Assembly: GCA_021793155.1 (NCBI GenBank)
Contig: JAJYTF010000014.1
Coordinates: 1 to 64,000 of the forward strand
DNA: 64,000 nucleotides
Source of the DNA: Pseudomonadota bacterium
GTDB taxonomy: Bacteria > Pseudomonadota > Alphaproteobacteria > Rhodospirillales > Magnetospirillaceae
Direction: 5' to 3'
In this document: positions 35,767 through 47,244 of the stretch, piece by piece
Layout of the letters: each line of letters opens with the position of its first letter
Numbering within the stretch: position 1 is the stretch's first letter
Notes under the pieces: model-generated
What the model was told of the DNA's origin: nothing
Databases searched by the model: none
The model's input: the letters and a program-made list of their open reading frames with translations, nothing else
Made by a program: the position numbers and the translations under genes

Positions 35767-36741
35767 ATGCGCGCCGTCGTCTGCACCGCGCTGGGAGATG
35801 AAAGCAGCCTGACCCTCGCCGAGGTCCCGCCGCCGCCGCTCGACACCGATGGCGTGCGCATCGGGGTGCGCGCGGCTGGGGTCAATTTCGCCGACATGCT
35901 GGTGATATCCGGCAAGTATCAGTTCAAGCCAGACCCGCCCTTCATCCCCGGCTTCGAAGTAGCCGGCGAGGTGCTGGAGGTTGGCCCCGAGGTCACCACC
36001 TGCCGGCCCGGCGACCGGGTCATGGCGGTTCCCGATTTCGGCGGCTTCGCCGAGCAGGTCGTGGCGCGCGAGGTCCATACCCATGTGATTCCCCCGTCCA
36101 TGGATTTCGCCACGGCGGCCGGGTTCCCGGTGGCCTACGGCACCTCGCACCATGCCCTGGTCGTCCGGGCCGGACTCAAGGCCGGCGAGACGCTTCTGGT
36201 GCACGGTGCGGCCGGCGGCGTCGGGTTGACCGCCGTCGAGATCGGCCAAGCCTTGGGCGCCACGGTGATCGGCACCGCCGGCGGCCCGGACAAGGTCGCG
36301 GTGGCTCTACGGCACGGTGCCCGCCATGGCATCGATTACAAGAGCGAAGACATCCGCGAACAGGTCAAGATGCTGACCGACGGCCGGGGTGCCGATCTGG
36401 TCTACGACCCGGTGGGCGGCGCGGTGTTTGACGCCAGCCTGCGCTGCACCACCGCCGGTGGCCGACTGTTGGTGATCGGCTTTGCCAGCGGCACGGTGCC
36501 GCAAATTCCGGCCAATATCCTGCTGGTCAAGAACCTCACGGTGATCGGCTACGACTGGGGCGCCTATCGCCGCCGCGAGCCATCGGTGCTGCGGGAGTCC
36601 TACCGGCAACTGCTCGAATGGTACGAGGCCGGCAAGCTCAAGCCCATCGTCTCGCAGCGGCTGCCCCTGGCAGAAGCGGCGAAGGCCCTGGCCTTGCTGA
36701 AATCACGCAAGGCGACGGGAAAACTGGTGCTGGAAGTCTAG
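35767..36741 (+). CDS. Zinc-less MDR-family NADPH:quinone oxidoreductase-like enzyme
   Basis: 324 residues. MRAVVCTALGDESSLTLAEV and GVNFADMLVISGKYQ at the N-terminus, the nucleotide loop LLVHGAAGGVGLTAVEIGQA at about 138-157, and the closing ATGKLVLEV are typical of QOR/crotonyl-reductase-like MDR proteins without zinc. Substrate could be a quinone or an enoyl compound. CAAGGAGC precedes the ATG. Its last bases overlap the convergent outer-membrane protein gene by 4 bases. Confidence 0.9.
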   Translation: MRAVVCTALGDESSLTLAEVPPPPLDTDGVRIGVRAAGVNFADMLVISGKYQFKPDPPFIPGFEVAGEVLEVGPEVTTCRPGDRVMAVPDFGGFAEQVVAREVHTHVIPPSMDFATAAGFPVAYGTSHHALVVRAGLKAGETLLVHGAAGGVGLTAVEIGQALGATVIGTAGGPDKVAVALRHGARHGIDYKSEDIREQVKMLTDGRGADLVYDPVGGAVFDASLRCTTAGGRLLVIGFASGTVPQIPANILLVKNLTVIGYDWGAYRRREPSVLRESYRQLLEWYEAGKLKPIVSQRLPLAEAAKALALLKSRKATGKLVLEV

Positions 36742-37340
36742 AACCGGTAGCCCAGTCCGGCGCCGAAGATGAAGCGGTTCAGGCCGGCGCTGGCGTCGGG
36801 TACCGGGCCCATGGTACGGCCGGCCTCGGCGGTGCCGACGACACTCAGGTTAGGCGTCAGCGCGTGGTTGACGGTCAGCGCGACGTTGACGTCATTGGTC
36901 GAGGTGACCACCTGGGCCAGGCTCGCACCCGTCGAAGGGTTCAGGGTGAAATGGTCGGGCGACCACGCCGCCCCCAGGCGAACCCCATAGCTGGTGCCGA
37001 TCTGCCCCGGCAGCACGCCGGTGGTTGCCCCGAGGCCAGCCGCGACGGTTCCGACGCTGGATGGCGCCACGGTGGCGTCGAGACGATAGCTTTCACCGCG
37101 CCATGCGAGAAAACCGCCGGTCTGCATGCCGCTGGGATTCTCCGGCACCGCCGACGGCGCCGCCGCCGCCATGCCCATGGCCAATCCTCCGTCATCCCAC
37201 AGCGTCAGCCGAGGCCCCTCGGCGGCCGCAATGGCGGCACCGCCGAGCGACCAGCCCGACACCTTGGCCGCGCCATCGGCCGCTTGGGCGCTGCCGACGG
37301 CAACGGCCAGCAATACGGAAGCAATGAACAGCGATTTCAT
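36738..37340 (-). CDS. Putative outer-membrane beta-barrel protein
   Basis: 200 residues. A signal peptide (MKSLFIASVLLAVAVGSAQA) is followed by alternating amphipathic strands, and the C-terminus FIFGAGLGYRF ends in Phe like outer-membrane barrels. I do not recognise a named family. About eight strands would fit the length, giving a small OmpA/OmpW-size barrel. The start at 37340 is preferred over 37373 because only it gives a proper signal peptide. Confidence 0.7.
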   Translation of the reverse strand: MKSLFIASVLLAVAVGSAQAADGAAKVSGWSLGGAAIAAAEGPRLTLWDDGGLAMGMAAAAPSAVPENPSGMQTGGFLAWRGESYRLDATVAPSSVGTVAAGLGATTGVLPGQIGTSYGVRLGAAWSPDHFTLNPSTGASLAQVVTSTNDVNVALTVNHALTPNLSVVGTAEAGRTMGPVPDASAGLNRFIFGAGLGYRF

Positions 37341-37429
37341 TTCGAATGCGATGCGAGGACTCAAACTGTCCAACTGATTAATATAACCCCTTCGCGGCGC
37401 AAAAGAAATGGGGCCTTTGCACTTTCAGG

Positions 37430-39379
<1,950 letters not shown>

Positions 39380-39413
39380 CGCTGTTTCCTCCTTAGCCAT
39401 TGTCCGGGGTCGT

Positions 39414-40460
39414 TCACATCCCCCTGATCTGCTTCCATTCCTGGGCCCGCTTGCGAACCTGCTGTTGCTGTTGCGCGCTCAGGCCGCGCGTCGTGTCGTC
39501 GCGATCGGCGACCGCCGTATCATCGCCCATCTCGACGGCAAGCTGCAGATACATGGCGGCGCGGACCATATCCTGCGGTACCGTCCTCCCCTGCTGGTAA
39601 AGGTGGCCGAGCGCATGCAGCGCGTCGGCTTGGCCCTGGTCGGCGGCCTGCTGCAACAGGGCGATGCCGGCCAGCGGATCGAACTCCGCCTGCAGACCGC
39701 GCAACTTGGCCATGCCCAAGGAATATTGGGCCGGGGCATAACCCTGGTCGGCAGCGGCTTTCAGCCACTCCATCGCTTCCATCGTGGCCGGCGAGGGGCG
39801 ATGGCCGATACCTGCGGCCGGGTCTCCATCCATCAGCAGCAAGGCCAACATGTAACGCCCTTCCGGACTGCCGAGCTGCGCCGCCTTGCGGTACCACACG
39901 GCGGCGTCGCTCAGGTTTTTCGGCACACCCACGCCGAGTTCGTACAGCTTGCCCAGCGCCAGCTGGCTGTCGACATCGTTCTTGTCGGCGGCCGGACGGT
40001 ACCAGCGTGCGGCCTGAGCCTCGTCCTTCGGCACGCCCTGGCCGGTGCGGTACATCTCGCCCAGCGCGAAGCTGGCCTGAAGATTGCCTTGCTGGGCAGC
40101 CTTGCGGTACCACTCGGCGGCGTCAGGCAGATTCTGCGCCGTCCCTTCGCCGTCTTCCGCCATCTGGCCAATTTCGTATTGCGCATCGGCCAAACCTTTG
40201 TCGGCCGCCTGGCGGATCCATTTGTAGGCTTGGCCGAGGTCGCGGGCGACACCCTTGCCGTCGCGATAGGCAACGCCAAGGTCGTACTGGGCCTGAGGGT
40301 CGCCGGCCTTGGCGGCGACAGTCATTTCTTTCACCGCGCGGACATATTCGCCGCGCGCCATGGATTGGGCGCCGGCAGTTTCCGCCAGCGGCGCAGTGAA
40401 TGGAATCAAGCCGCAAGCCAACAACAAGGCGACCGGAAGAACGCGAAGAAACAGGAACAT
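39414..40460 (-). CDS. Secreted Sel1-repeat (SEL1-like TPR) protein
   Basis: 348 residues. A signal peptide (about 1-26) is followed by some seven SEL1 repeats of about 36 residues with the AxYxLGxxYxxGxGVxxDxxxAxxWYRKAAxxG pattern, e.g. [20 protein letters not shown]. The C-terminus is charged with QQQQQ. Such periplasmic solenoids bind partner proteins, often in envelope or stress signalling. It ends 34 bases before acsA begins, on the same strand, possibly in one transcript. Confidence 0.9.
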   Translation of the reverse strand: MFLFLRVLPVALLLACGLIPFTAPLAETAGAQSMARGEYVRAVKEMTVAAKAGDPQAQYDLGVAYRDGKGVARDLGQAYKWIRQAADKGLADAQYEIGQMAEDGEGTAQNLPDAAEWYRKAAQQGNLQASFALGEMYRTGQGVPKDEAQAARWYRPAADKNDVDSQLALGKLYELGVGVPKNLSDAAVWYRKAAQLGSPEGRYMLALLLMDGDPAAGIGHRPSPATMEAMEWLKAAADQGYAPAQYSLGMAKLRGLQAEFDPLAGIALLQQAADQGQADALHALGHLYQQGRTVPQDMVRAAMYLQLAVEMGDDTAVADRDDTTRGLSAQQQQQVRKRAQEWKQIRGM

Positions 40461-40600
40461 TTGGAGCTTCAGTCATTTCGCTGGATGAGCGCCGCGCATC
40501 TTCACACGGCGCCCCGCCCTTGTAAATCCGCGCTGGTGGGCCGATCCGTCCGGCCCTCGGCGCAGCGCGCCATTGGCGAGGGGATGGAGGATAGGTTAGC

Positions 40601-41005
40601 ATGGACCACATGATCGCCCGCCATAGCACACCGCCGACCTTGAGCGATTTGGAAGACATCGCCACCGAGGAGCTGAGCCGCATTCCCGACGAGTTGCGGC
40701 GCCATGTCGGAGCGGTAGTTCTGCGCATCGAGGAATTCCCGGACGAGGAAACCGAGGAGGAAATGGACCTGGAAAGTCCGTTCGACATCCTCGGCCTGTA
40801 CCGGGGTGTGGCAATGCCCCGCCGCTCGGTGCTGGACGTCCGCACCATGCCCGACATGATCTTCCTTTATCGCCGTCCGATCCTCGATTACTGGTGCGAG
40901 ACCGGCCAGGACTTGAGAGCGGTGGTGCGCCACGTGCTGATCCACGAAATCGGCCATCATTTTGGCTTTTCCGACGAGGATATGGACCGCATCGAGGACG
41001 AATGA
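40601..41005 (+). CDS. Small zincin-like metallopeptidase (PF06262 type)
   Basis: 134 residues. VLIHEIGHHFGFSDEDMDRI near the C-terminus contains HExxHxxGxxD, the zinc motif of the zincin_1 (DUF1025) family; the acidic stretch EEFPDEETEEEMDLESPFDI and LGLYRG are also family features. No signal peptide, so cytoplasmic. Substrate unknown. GGAGG lies ten bases upstream of the ATG at 40601. Confidence 0.9.
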   Translation: MDHMIARHSTPPTLSDLEDIATEELSRIPDELRRHVGAVVLRIEEFPDEETEEEMDLESPFDILGLYRGVAMPRRSVLDVRTMPDMIFLYRRPILDYWCETGQDLRAVVRHVLIHEIGHHFGFSDEDMDRIEDE

Positions 41006-41120
41006 CCGGCCGGTAGCAGGCAATCGACGAGGTCCGCGCACGGGCAGCCTCCCACGGCACGAAAGTGCGTGGTACTATTTTTCCGCCTAAGCAGCTGATA
41101 CCGCTTTTCCGTTCGGAGCC

Positions 41121-42152
41121 ATGAGCGCCAAAATTTCCCCGCAAGTGATCGGACCGCCCGACCCGCCGGCGGAGGGGATTCCCCGCGTGACCTTCGAACA
41201 CTGGTTTTTCCACAAAGTGGATGACCTGCATTTCCAGCTGTCGGAACAGTCCGGCGAACCGGTGATGCTGGTGAAATATGCGAAGAACGATGTCTCCATG
41301 TCGTTCCGCGGGGTGAAGCGCGAATTCAAGATCACCGACGACAGTCCGGACGGCCGGATGCTCGACCAAGTGGCGAAGAGCCTGAAATTCGTCAAAGGTC
41401 TGCGCATCGGCGACCCGTTGCCCAGGGAGATCCTGACCCGCGAGGCCTCGTGGGACCTGAGCAACCGCCATCGGACCATCGCCCACCAGCGTGTCAGCGT
41501 CCAGTTGGTCAACTGGATGACCGGCGGTGACCAGGTCATCACCGAACCGGAAGAACTCCTGCAGCTGGCGGACGACCCACTGATCAAGAAACAGGTCAGC
41601 CGTGCTTTCGGCGAGGCGGCGATCAAGCTGGGCCTGGGCGTCGACCACAAGGAAGAAGTCGTGCAGCACGTGCAGACCTTGGCCAACGAACTGGCCTATA
41701 TCGAGGCGTTGCGCGACCGTTTCCGCCGGGTCAGGACCATGGAGGAAAAGATTCAGACGCTGCGCCGCCTGTACGGCCGCGAACGCAGCGTCCTCCAGGT
41801 GGCCGACCAGGTGGCTCGTCTGGGCGAGCGGGCAGTATCCGAATTCAACGCCATGTTCCTTGAGATCGATGCGCAAACCGGCGAAATCCTGTCGGTGCTG
41901 CGCAACCTGAACAGCCAGATCGCCTATATCCGCGACAAGAGGGACGAGCTTTACGTCAAGCTGTCGGCCTGGGACGACATTCTGGCGCAATGGGACAATG
42001 TGGTCATGAAGGTCATACCGGGGAATCCCGAGCTGTTACGCCGCACCTATCATTTCCTTGCTCCCCGCTACATGATGGTCAAGGAATGGGTGCTGATGAC
42101 CAAGCTGATCGGCGCCGAGCAGAAGAAACTGGGGCATGTGATGCGGTGGTGA
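41121..42152 (+). CDS. Conserved protein of unknown function
   Basis: 343 residues; I do not recognise the family. No signal peptide or membrane helix. The N-terminal 95 residues look beta-rich (PRVTFEHWFFHKVDDLHFQL), the middle and C-terminal part strongly helical with coiled-coil-like periodicity (HVQTLANELAYIEALRDRF, EEKIQTLRRLYGRERS). Codon use is like its neighbours. The downstream gene starts within its stop codon (GTGA), so the two are translationally coupled. Confidence 0.75.
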   Translation: MSAKISPQVIGPPDPPAEGIPRVTFEHWFFHKVDDLHFQLSEQSGEPVMLVKYAKNDVSMSFRGVKREFKITDDSPDGRMLDQVAKSLKFVKGLRIGDPLPREILTREASWDLSNRHRTIAHQRVSVQLVNWMTGGDQVITEPEELLQLADDPLIKKQVSRAFGEAAIKLGLGVDHKEEVVQHVQTLANELAYIEALRDRFRRVRTMEEKIQTLRRLYGRERSVLQVADQVARLGERAVSEFNAMFLEIDAQTGEILSVLRNLNSQIAYIRDKRDELYVKLSAWDDILAQWDNVVMKVIPGNPELLRRTYHFLAPRYMMVKEWVLMTKLIGAEQKKLGHVMRW

Positions 42153-42760
42153 GGCGCGTCATTCTAGCGGCGGCGGCTATTGCCGCCACACTGGCCGGCG
42201 GCGGCGCGGTCGATGCCAAGCCGCCCCTCGACTATCAGCCGCCACCCGCCGCCCCCCCCGCTTCCGGCAAGATAGAGGGCCCGGCCGACAGCCGTCTTGA
42301 TGTCCATATCCCCGCCCCGTTCGTCGGTCCAGGCCCCTTTGAAAATCTGCCATCGATCGACGAAAACCGTTGGGTGGTCGTGGCGGTCCGCGACATCCCG
42401 TATTGGAAGGCCGGCAAGCTCGATCCCCTGCTGACCAATGCCTGCCGACTGGGCGATTTCGCCAGCCTGCCGCTCAACCCCATGGTGGTCCGGTTCACCG
42501 CCAAGGAAGGCCGCGGCCTGCTGCAGATCGTGCCGCCGACCCACCGGCATCTGCTGTTGGACAGGCGCCGGCTGGCTCTGCCGAGGCAAACCTATTATTT
42601 CCGCGATGCCGGGCTGCCCAGTTGCCAGGTTTGGGTGGATGCCAAGAGCCGGGTCCGGGCCCTTGACCCGCAGCGCGGCACCTCGCTTCCACCGGCGGAT
42701 CCCAAGGCGCTCAGCAAGCGCAAGGCATTGATCGACAGCTGGCCGAAGGCCGCGCCGTAG
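42149..42760 (+). CDS. Secreted protein of unknown function, GTG start
   Basis: 203 residues with a signal peptide (VRRVILAAAAIAATLAGGGAVDA) and a Pro-rich linker (YQPPPAAPPAS). The mature domain has ENRWVVVAVRDIPYWKAGKL and two cysteines (NACRLGDF, PSCQVWVD). Starts at the GTG overlapping the previous stop as GTGA; the GTG just before (42146) is equally possible. No known domain recognised. Pairing with the cytoplasmic helical protein upstream suggests a common process. Confidence 0.68.
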   Translation: MRRVILAAAAIAATLAGGGAVDAKPPLDYQPPPAAPPASGKIEGPADSRLDVHIPAPFVGPGPFENLPSIDENRWVVVAVRDIPYWKAGKLDPLLTNACRLGDFASLPLNPMVVRFTAKEGRGLLQIVPPTHRHLLLDRRRLALPRQTYYFRDAGLPSCQVWVDAKSRVRALDPQRGTSLPPADPKALSKRKALIDSWPKAAP

Positions 42761-42764
42761 TCGC

Positions 42765-43781
42765 TTATGTGCCGGCGGAGCCGCCGGCCGCCACGGCCTT
42801 GGGGTCGGCGTCGTCCTGGCATGCCGGCTCTTCCCGGGGGGGCGGGGCTGGCGGGGCGCGGCGGGGCAGCAGGGCGCGAAGATCCTTGGCCAGGGTCCGG
42901 CAGCTGCCGAGGATCCGCTCGAGCCGCCCGGGATCGACGGCCGGCCCGTCCTGCAGGAGCGCACCGGCACCGCTGCCCAGCTCGGTGAACAGGCCGGCCA
43001 TGCGGGAGGCGACGTCGCCGCGCAAGCGGGACGGCAGATCTTCGACGATCTGCCTCATGCGGGTAGCGAATGCCGTCAGCTTGTCACCGTCCACCTCGTT
43101 CTGTCGGAACATCGTTCCGATGGTGTCGCTCAGCCAGCCGAACTGGACCGCATAACGCTCCAGCTTGTGCAGGTTCAGCTGCACCTTGGCCACCTCCATC
43201 TCGTCCTGCAGGGTGTTGAGGGGGAGCTTGTCGACACGCGCCTGCAAGGGGTTGGGCACCTCGATCAGGGGCACGGCCTCGTGGCCCGGACGTGGCTGCT
43301 TGCGGCGATCGGGGCCGGTGTAGTCCTGCGTCACGACGAACGGCTTGCGGCGAACGGTGAAGCTGCCGATGCGTTGCAGCACCGGCCCGGGGGCGACCGG
43401 CATCAGCAGCATGTCGTCCGGCCCGCAGTCGATGACCTTGCGGACATACGCGCCGTCGCCGGCGGCCAGCAGCATCATGACGATGGGAAAGCAATGGTGC
43501 CCGAGCTTGCCGTTGCGCATATCGGCGATGCTCTGGGCGATGAAAAAGCCGGCGATCTCCGTCGCCATGATGATCAGGTCGAACGACGATTCGGCGATCG
43601 CCTGCTGGAACGTCTCGTGGCTGAACGCCTCGGCGCATTTACCGAATCCGGCGTGCCGGAACGCGTCATGAAGGCCCTTGCGCACCATCGGATTTTCAAT
43701 GGCCAGGAGGGTCTGCACGGCGCTGTAGTCGATCTTCCTCAACCGGCCTGGTCCTACGGTAATGCGACGACGGGGTAACAT
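42765..43781 (-). CDS. Degenerate receiver-domain protein
   Basis: 338 residues. About residues 20-140 follow the CheY fold (VQTLLAIENPMVRKGLHDAF, FDLIIMATEIAGFFIAQSIA, PIVMMLLAAGDGAYVRKVID, GPDDMLLMPVAP). The phospho-acceptor Asp expected at the end of strand 3 is replaced (IIMATE), and the switch lysine by Met-Pro. A YTGPDRRKQPR linker, typical of alphaproteobacterial response regulators, leads to a helical C-terminal half with a Pro-rich tail. It therefore probably works without phosphorylation. The start at 43781 is chosen by domain fit. Confidence 0.72.
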   Translation of the reverse strand: MLPRRRITVGPGRLRKIDYSAVQTLLAIENPMVRKGLHDAFRHAGFGKCAEAFSHETFQQAIAESSFDLIIMATEIAGFFIAQSIADMRNGKLGHHCFPIVMMLLAAGDGAYVRKVIDCGPDDMLLMPVAPGPVLQRIGSFTVRRKPFVVTQDYTGPDRRKQPRPGHEAVPLIEVPNPLQARVDKLPLNTLQDEMEVAKVQLNLHKLERYAVQFGWLSDTIGTMFRQNEVDGDKLTAFATRMRQIVEDLPSRLRGDVASRMAGLFTELGSGAGALLQDGPAVDPGRLERILGSCRTLAKDLRALLPRRAPPAPPPREEPACQDDADPKAVAAGGSAGT

Positions 43782-43956
43782 AGCAGAACTTTCGGCCGGG
43801 GACAGGAGCAACGGTCGGATTTCTTTTTTTGCTAGCGCGGCAAGGGGGCGAAAGGCGCCGGCGGCAGACCCATCTAACCACTTATCGTGCTTATCATCCG
43901 ATCGCTTGCCCGGCATGGTGAGCGCGAGCGCATGGTGGCAGGAGGAGCGAAGCCAG

Positions 43957-44862
43957 ATGGACCAGGCACGCCGCATCGTGATGTCGAGTCCGGACCACTA
44001 CGAGGTTTGCTATTCCATCAATCCGTGGATGAAGCCCGACGAATGGGCGGCCGATCCGGCCATGGCCGGACAGCGGGCGCGGGCACAATGGGCGACGCTG
44101 GCCGACCGCCTGCGCCAACTCGGCCTGACCGTCGAGGTGGTGCCGGCCGTGCCAGGCCTGCCCGACATGGTTTTCCCCGCCAATGCCGGCATCGTGCTGA
44201 ACGGCCGCGCCCTGCTGGCCCGCTTCCGTTGCCGCGAACGGCAGGGCGAAGAAGCCCGCTTCCTGGCCTTTTTCCTTGATTTGCAGCGCCGCGCCCTCGT
44301 GGACGAGGTGCGGCAGGTGCCGGAAGGCATATTCCAGGAAGGGGCCGGCGATTGCATCTGGGATGCCCGGCGCCAGTTGTTCTGGGTCGGCTACGGGCAG
44401 CGCTCGGTGGGCGAGTCGGTCGACCACATCGCCCTGTTCTTCGGCCAGCCGGTCCGCCGGCTCGCGCTGGTGACACCGCATTTCTACCATCTCGACACCT
44501 GTTTCTGCGTGCTGTCGGGCGGCGAAATCCTCTACTACCCGCCGGCCCTGTCGGCGGAATCGCAGGCGCTGGTGGCTGCCGAGGTGCCGGCCGAGCTGCG
44601 CATCGTCGCCACCGCCGAGGAAGCCGCCGCCTTCAGCCTGAACGCCGTCAACATCGGTCGCGATCTGGTCATGGCCGGTCCGCCGCCGCGCCTGAAGGCC
44701 ATTCTGGAAGAGCGCGGCTACCGCTGCCACGGCGTGGACCTGTCGAGCTACATGCTGTCGGGCGGCGCCGCCTATTGCATGACCTTGCGTCTGGATCTGG
44801 CCAGCCGGCCCGCCCTGGACGACAACCTTCCCGAGGATCGGCAATGGCAGTTCGGCACCTGA
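43957..44862 (+). CDS. Guanidino-group-modifying enzyme: arginine deiminase/dihydrolase-like
   Basis: 301 residues of the amidinotransferase/DDAH superfamily. Motifs in order: [25 protein letters not shown] (F-x-A-N), [14 protein letters not shown] (substrate-binding Glu/Asp), [10 protein letters not shown] (catalytic His) and [11 protein letters not shown] with nucleophile Cys near residue 280. It probably converts arginine to citrulline or directly to ornithine as in cyanobacterial ArgZ/AgrE-type dihydrolases. The next gene, ornithine aminotransferase, overlaps by 19 bases, which favours an ornithine-yielding arginine breakdown. GGAGGAG precedes the ATG. Confidence 0.85.
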   Translation: MDQARRIVMSSPDHYEVCYSINPWMKPDEWAADPAMAGQRARAQWATLADRLRQLGLTVEVVPAVPGLPDMVFPANAGIVLNGRALLARFRCRERQGEEARFLAFFLDLQRRALVDEVRQVPEGIFQEGAGDCIWDARRQLFWVGYGQRSVGESVDHIALFFGQPVRRLALVTPHFYHLDTCFCVLSGGEILYYPPALSAESQALVAAEVPAELRIVATAEEAAAFSLNAVNIGRDLVMAGPPPRLKAILEERGYRCHGVDLSSYMLSGGAAYCMTLRLDLASRPALDDNLPEDRQWQFGT

Positions 44863-46058
44863 GCGACGACGACTACCTGACCATCGAGCGGCAGCTCGGC
44901 GCCCACAACTACAAGCCGCTCGACGTGGTGCTGGCGCGCGGCCAGGGCGTCTGGGTGTGGGACACGGCCGGCAGGCGCTATCTTGACTGTCTGTCGGCCT
45001 ATTCGGCGGTCAACCAGGGCCATTGCCATCCGCGCATCCGCGACGCCCTGGTCGAGCAGGCGCATCGCCTGACCCTGACCTCGCGGGCCTTCCACAACGA
45101 CCAGCTGGCCCTTTTCTACGAGGAGGTTTGCGCGCTGACCCGCTCACACAAGGTGCTGCCGATGAACAGCGGGGCCGAGGCGGTGGAAAGCGCTATCAAG
45201 GCGGTGCGCAAATGGGGCTACGAGGTCAAGGGCGTGCCGCCCGGCCAGGCCGAGGTCATCGTCTGCGCCAACAATTTTCACGGCCGCACCATCGCCATCG
45301 TCGGCTTTTCCACCGACCCCACCGCCCGCCGGGGCTTCGGCCCCTTCGCCCCTGGCTTCGCCGCGGTTCCCTTCGGCGATGCCGAGGCGCTGGAGGCGGC
45401 CATCACCCCCAACACCGTGGCCTTCCTGGCTGAACCGATCCAGGGCGAAGCCGGGGTGATCATCCCGCCGCCGGGTTATCTGCGCCGGGTGCGGGACATC
45501 TGCACCGAACGGGGAGTCATGCTGATCCTCGACGAAATCCAAACCGGCCTTGGCCGCACCGGCAGGCTGCTGGCCGAAGAACATGAAGGCGTCGAGGCCG
45601 ATCTCACCCTGATCGGCAAGGCATTGTCGGGCGGCTTCTATCCAATCTCGGCGGTACTGTCGAATTCCGAGGTGCTGGGTGTGCTCAAGCCCGGTGAGCA
45701 CGGCAGCACGTTCGGCGGCAACCCGCTGGCCTGCGCGGTCGCCCGCACGGCGCTCAGAGTCCTGGTGGAAGAAGGGATGATCGCCAACGCCGCCGCCATG
45801 GGCGACTATTTCCTGGCGCAGCTGAAACGCCTGTCCAATCCGATGATCATGGAAGTCCGCGGCCGCGGCCTGATGATCGCCGTTGAATTCCACGAGCAGG
45901 CCGGCGGCGCCCGTCGGTATTGCGAAGCGCTGAAGGAACGCGGCCTGTTGTGCAAGGAAACGCACGAGCACACCATCCGCTTCGCTCCGCCGCTGGTGAT
46001 CACGCGCGAGGAAATCGACTGGGCGATGGAGCGGATCGAAGCGGTGCTGACCCACTGA
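44844..46058 (+). CDS. rocD: Ornithine-oxo-acid aminotransferase
   Basis: 404 residues, class III PLP aminotransferase. Ornithine-type signatures: [67 protein letters not shown] and [17 protein letters not shown] with the PLP lysine (about residue 260). It transfers the delta-amino group of ornithine to 2-oxoglutarate, giving glutamate semialdehyde. Start overlaps the preceding gene; GAGG seven bases upstream. Together the pair routes arginine into glutamate/proline. Confidence 0.94.
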   Translation: MAVRHLSDDDYLTIERQLGAHNYKPLDVVLARGQGVWVWDTAGRRYLDCLSAYSAVNQGHCHPRIRDALVEQAHRLTLTSRAFHNDQLALFYEEVCALTRSHKVLPMNSGAEAVESAIKAVRKWGYEVKGVPPGQAEVIVCANNFHGRTIAIVGFSTDPTARRGFGPFAPGFAAVPFGDAEALEAAITPNTVAFLAEPIQGEAGVIIPPPGYLRRVRDICTERGVMLILDEIQTGLGRTGRLLAEEHEGVEADLTLIGKALSGGFYPISAVLSNSEVLGVLKPGEHGSTFGGNPLACAVARTALRVLVEEGMIANAAAMGDYFLAQLKRLSNPMIMEVRGRGLMIAVEFHEQAGGARRYCEALKERGLLCKETHEHTIRFAPPLVITREEIDWAMERIEAVLTH

Positions 46059-46108
46059 CCCTCGCCCCTTGCGGAAGTGGGACAGAGCGCAGAGAGGGGG
46101 TGAGGGGG
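46059..46108. repeat. Inverted repeat CCCTCGCCCC...GGGGGTGAGGG
   Basis: Arms CCCTCGCCCC and GGGGTGAGGG with an interrupted stem fill the 55-base gap between the convergent rocD and bkdB genes. It belongs to the widely dispersed CCCTCACCCC-type repeats and can act as a two-way terminator. Confidence 0.6.
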
Positions 46109-46113
46109 CTTTA

Positions 46114-47244
46114 TCAAAGCGGCGCCCCTTCCTCCAGATTCCGGATCAGCACGGCCAGGAACCGCGCCGCTTCGCCACCGGCCACCGCACGATGGTCGAA
46201 GGTCAGCGAAACGGGCAGCAGGCGATGGATCTTGACTTCTCCGCCGACCGCCACCGGTTGGGCGACGATGCGGCCGGCGCCAACGATGGCCACCTGTGGC
46301 GGCACCACCACCATCTGGGCGTGACGCCCGCCGATCATGCCGAAATTGGACAGGGTGATGGTCTGGCCGCGCAGATGCTCCGGAGGAACGGTACGGTCAT
46401 GCACATCCCGCTTCATTTCCGCCAGGCCGGTCCGCAGGTCGTCGGCCGAACGCCGGCCGACGTCGCGCAGCACCGGCACGAACAACCCGTCCGGAGTATC
46501 GGTGGCGATGCCGAGATCGACCCGGTCGTTCAGCCGGCGGGCCAGCTTGGCCCCATCGAAACTGGCGTTGAGCGAGGGTTCGGCGGCGCAGGCGGCGGCG
46601 ATGGCGCAGGCCAGGCGGATGGTGACATCGCCATGGGCGTCGGCCCAGGCCTCGACATCGGCGACATCGGTGATGCTGGCCGGCACCACTTCGGAATGGG
46701 CGCGGGCCATGCGCGACGCCATGGTCCGCCGCACGCCGGACAGTTCCACCATGTTGGCCATGGCATCGAGGTCGCCGCCAGCGGCCGCGGCACGCTCGAC
46801 ATCGGTGTGCGTGATCAGGCCATGTTGCCCGCTGGGCGTTACCGTCGCCAGGTCAACTCCCAGCTTCTGGGCCAACGCTCGCACCGCCGGCGCCGCCCGT
46901 ACGCCGGGAGCCACCGGATGGGCCGGATGAGCGGTGCGCCGGACGGCGGACGCCACAGGCGTCGCCGCGACGTCCAGCGAGCCGACTACGGATCCGGCGT
47001 CCTGCACCGGGCCTTCGTCGAACTCCACCAGCGCCACGCCCACCTCGACGCGGTCACCGGGTTTCGCCAGCAGCCGGGCGATCCGTCCCGACCGGGGTGC
47101 CGGCACATCGACCACCGCCTTGTCGGTTTCCACCGCCAGCAGCGGCTGGTCAGCCACCACCCGGTCGCCCTCGGATACATGCCAGGAAACGATTTCCGCC
47201 TCGGTCAGGCCTTCGCCGAGGTCAGGCAGGGTGAACAGGCTCAT
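46114..47244 (-). CDS. bkdB: Branched-chain-type 2-oxoacid dehydrogenase E2 (dihydrolipoyl acyltransferase)
   Basis: 376 residues. Lipoyl domain at 1-78 with lipoyl-lysine motif VETDKAVVDV (Lys about 43); peripheral-subunit-binding domain at about 98-135 (VRAAPAVRALAQKLGVDLATV); catalytic domain from about 150. The active-site end reads LTFDHRAVAGGEAARFL: the His is kept, but the Asp of the standard DHRxxDG motif is Ala. Variants at this Asp occur in some E2 branches, so activity is not excluded. ATG overlaps the E1-beta stop by 4 bases. Confidence 0.88.
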   Translation of the reverse strand: MSLFTLPDLGEGLTEAEIVSWHVSEGDRVVADQPLLAVETDKAVVDVPAPRSGRIARLLAKPGDRVEVGVALVEFDEGPVQDAGSVVGSLDVAATPVASAVRRTAHPAHPVAPGVRAAPAVRALAQKLGVDLATVTPSGQHGLITHTDVERAAAAGGDLDAMANMVELSGVRRTMASRMARAHSEVVPASITDVADVEAWADAHGDVTIRLACAIAAACAAEPSLNASFDGAKLARRLNDRVDLGIATDTPDGLFVPVLRDVGRRSADDLRTGLAEMKRDVHDRTVPPEHLRGQTITLSNFGMIGGRHAQMVVVPPQVAIVGAGRIVAQPVAVGGEVKIHRLLPVSLTFDHRAVAGGEAARFLAVLIRNLEEGAPL

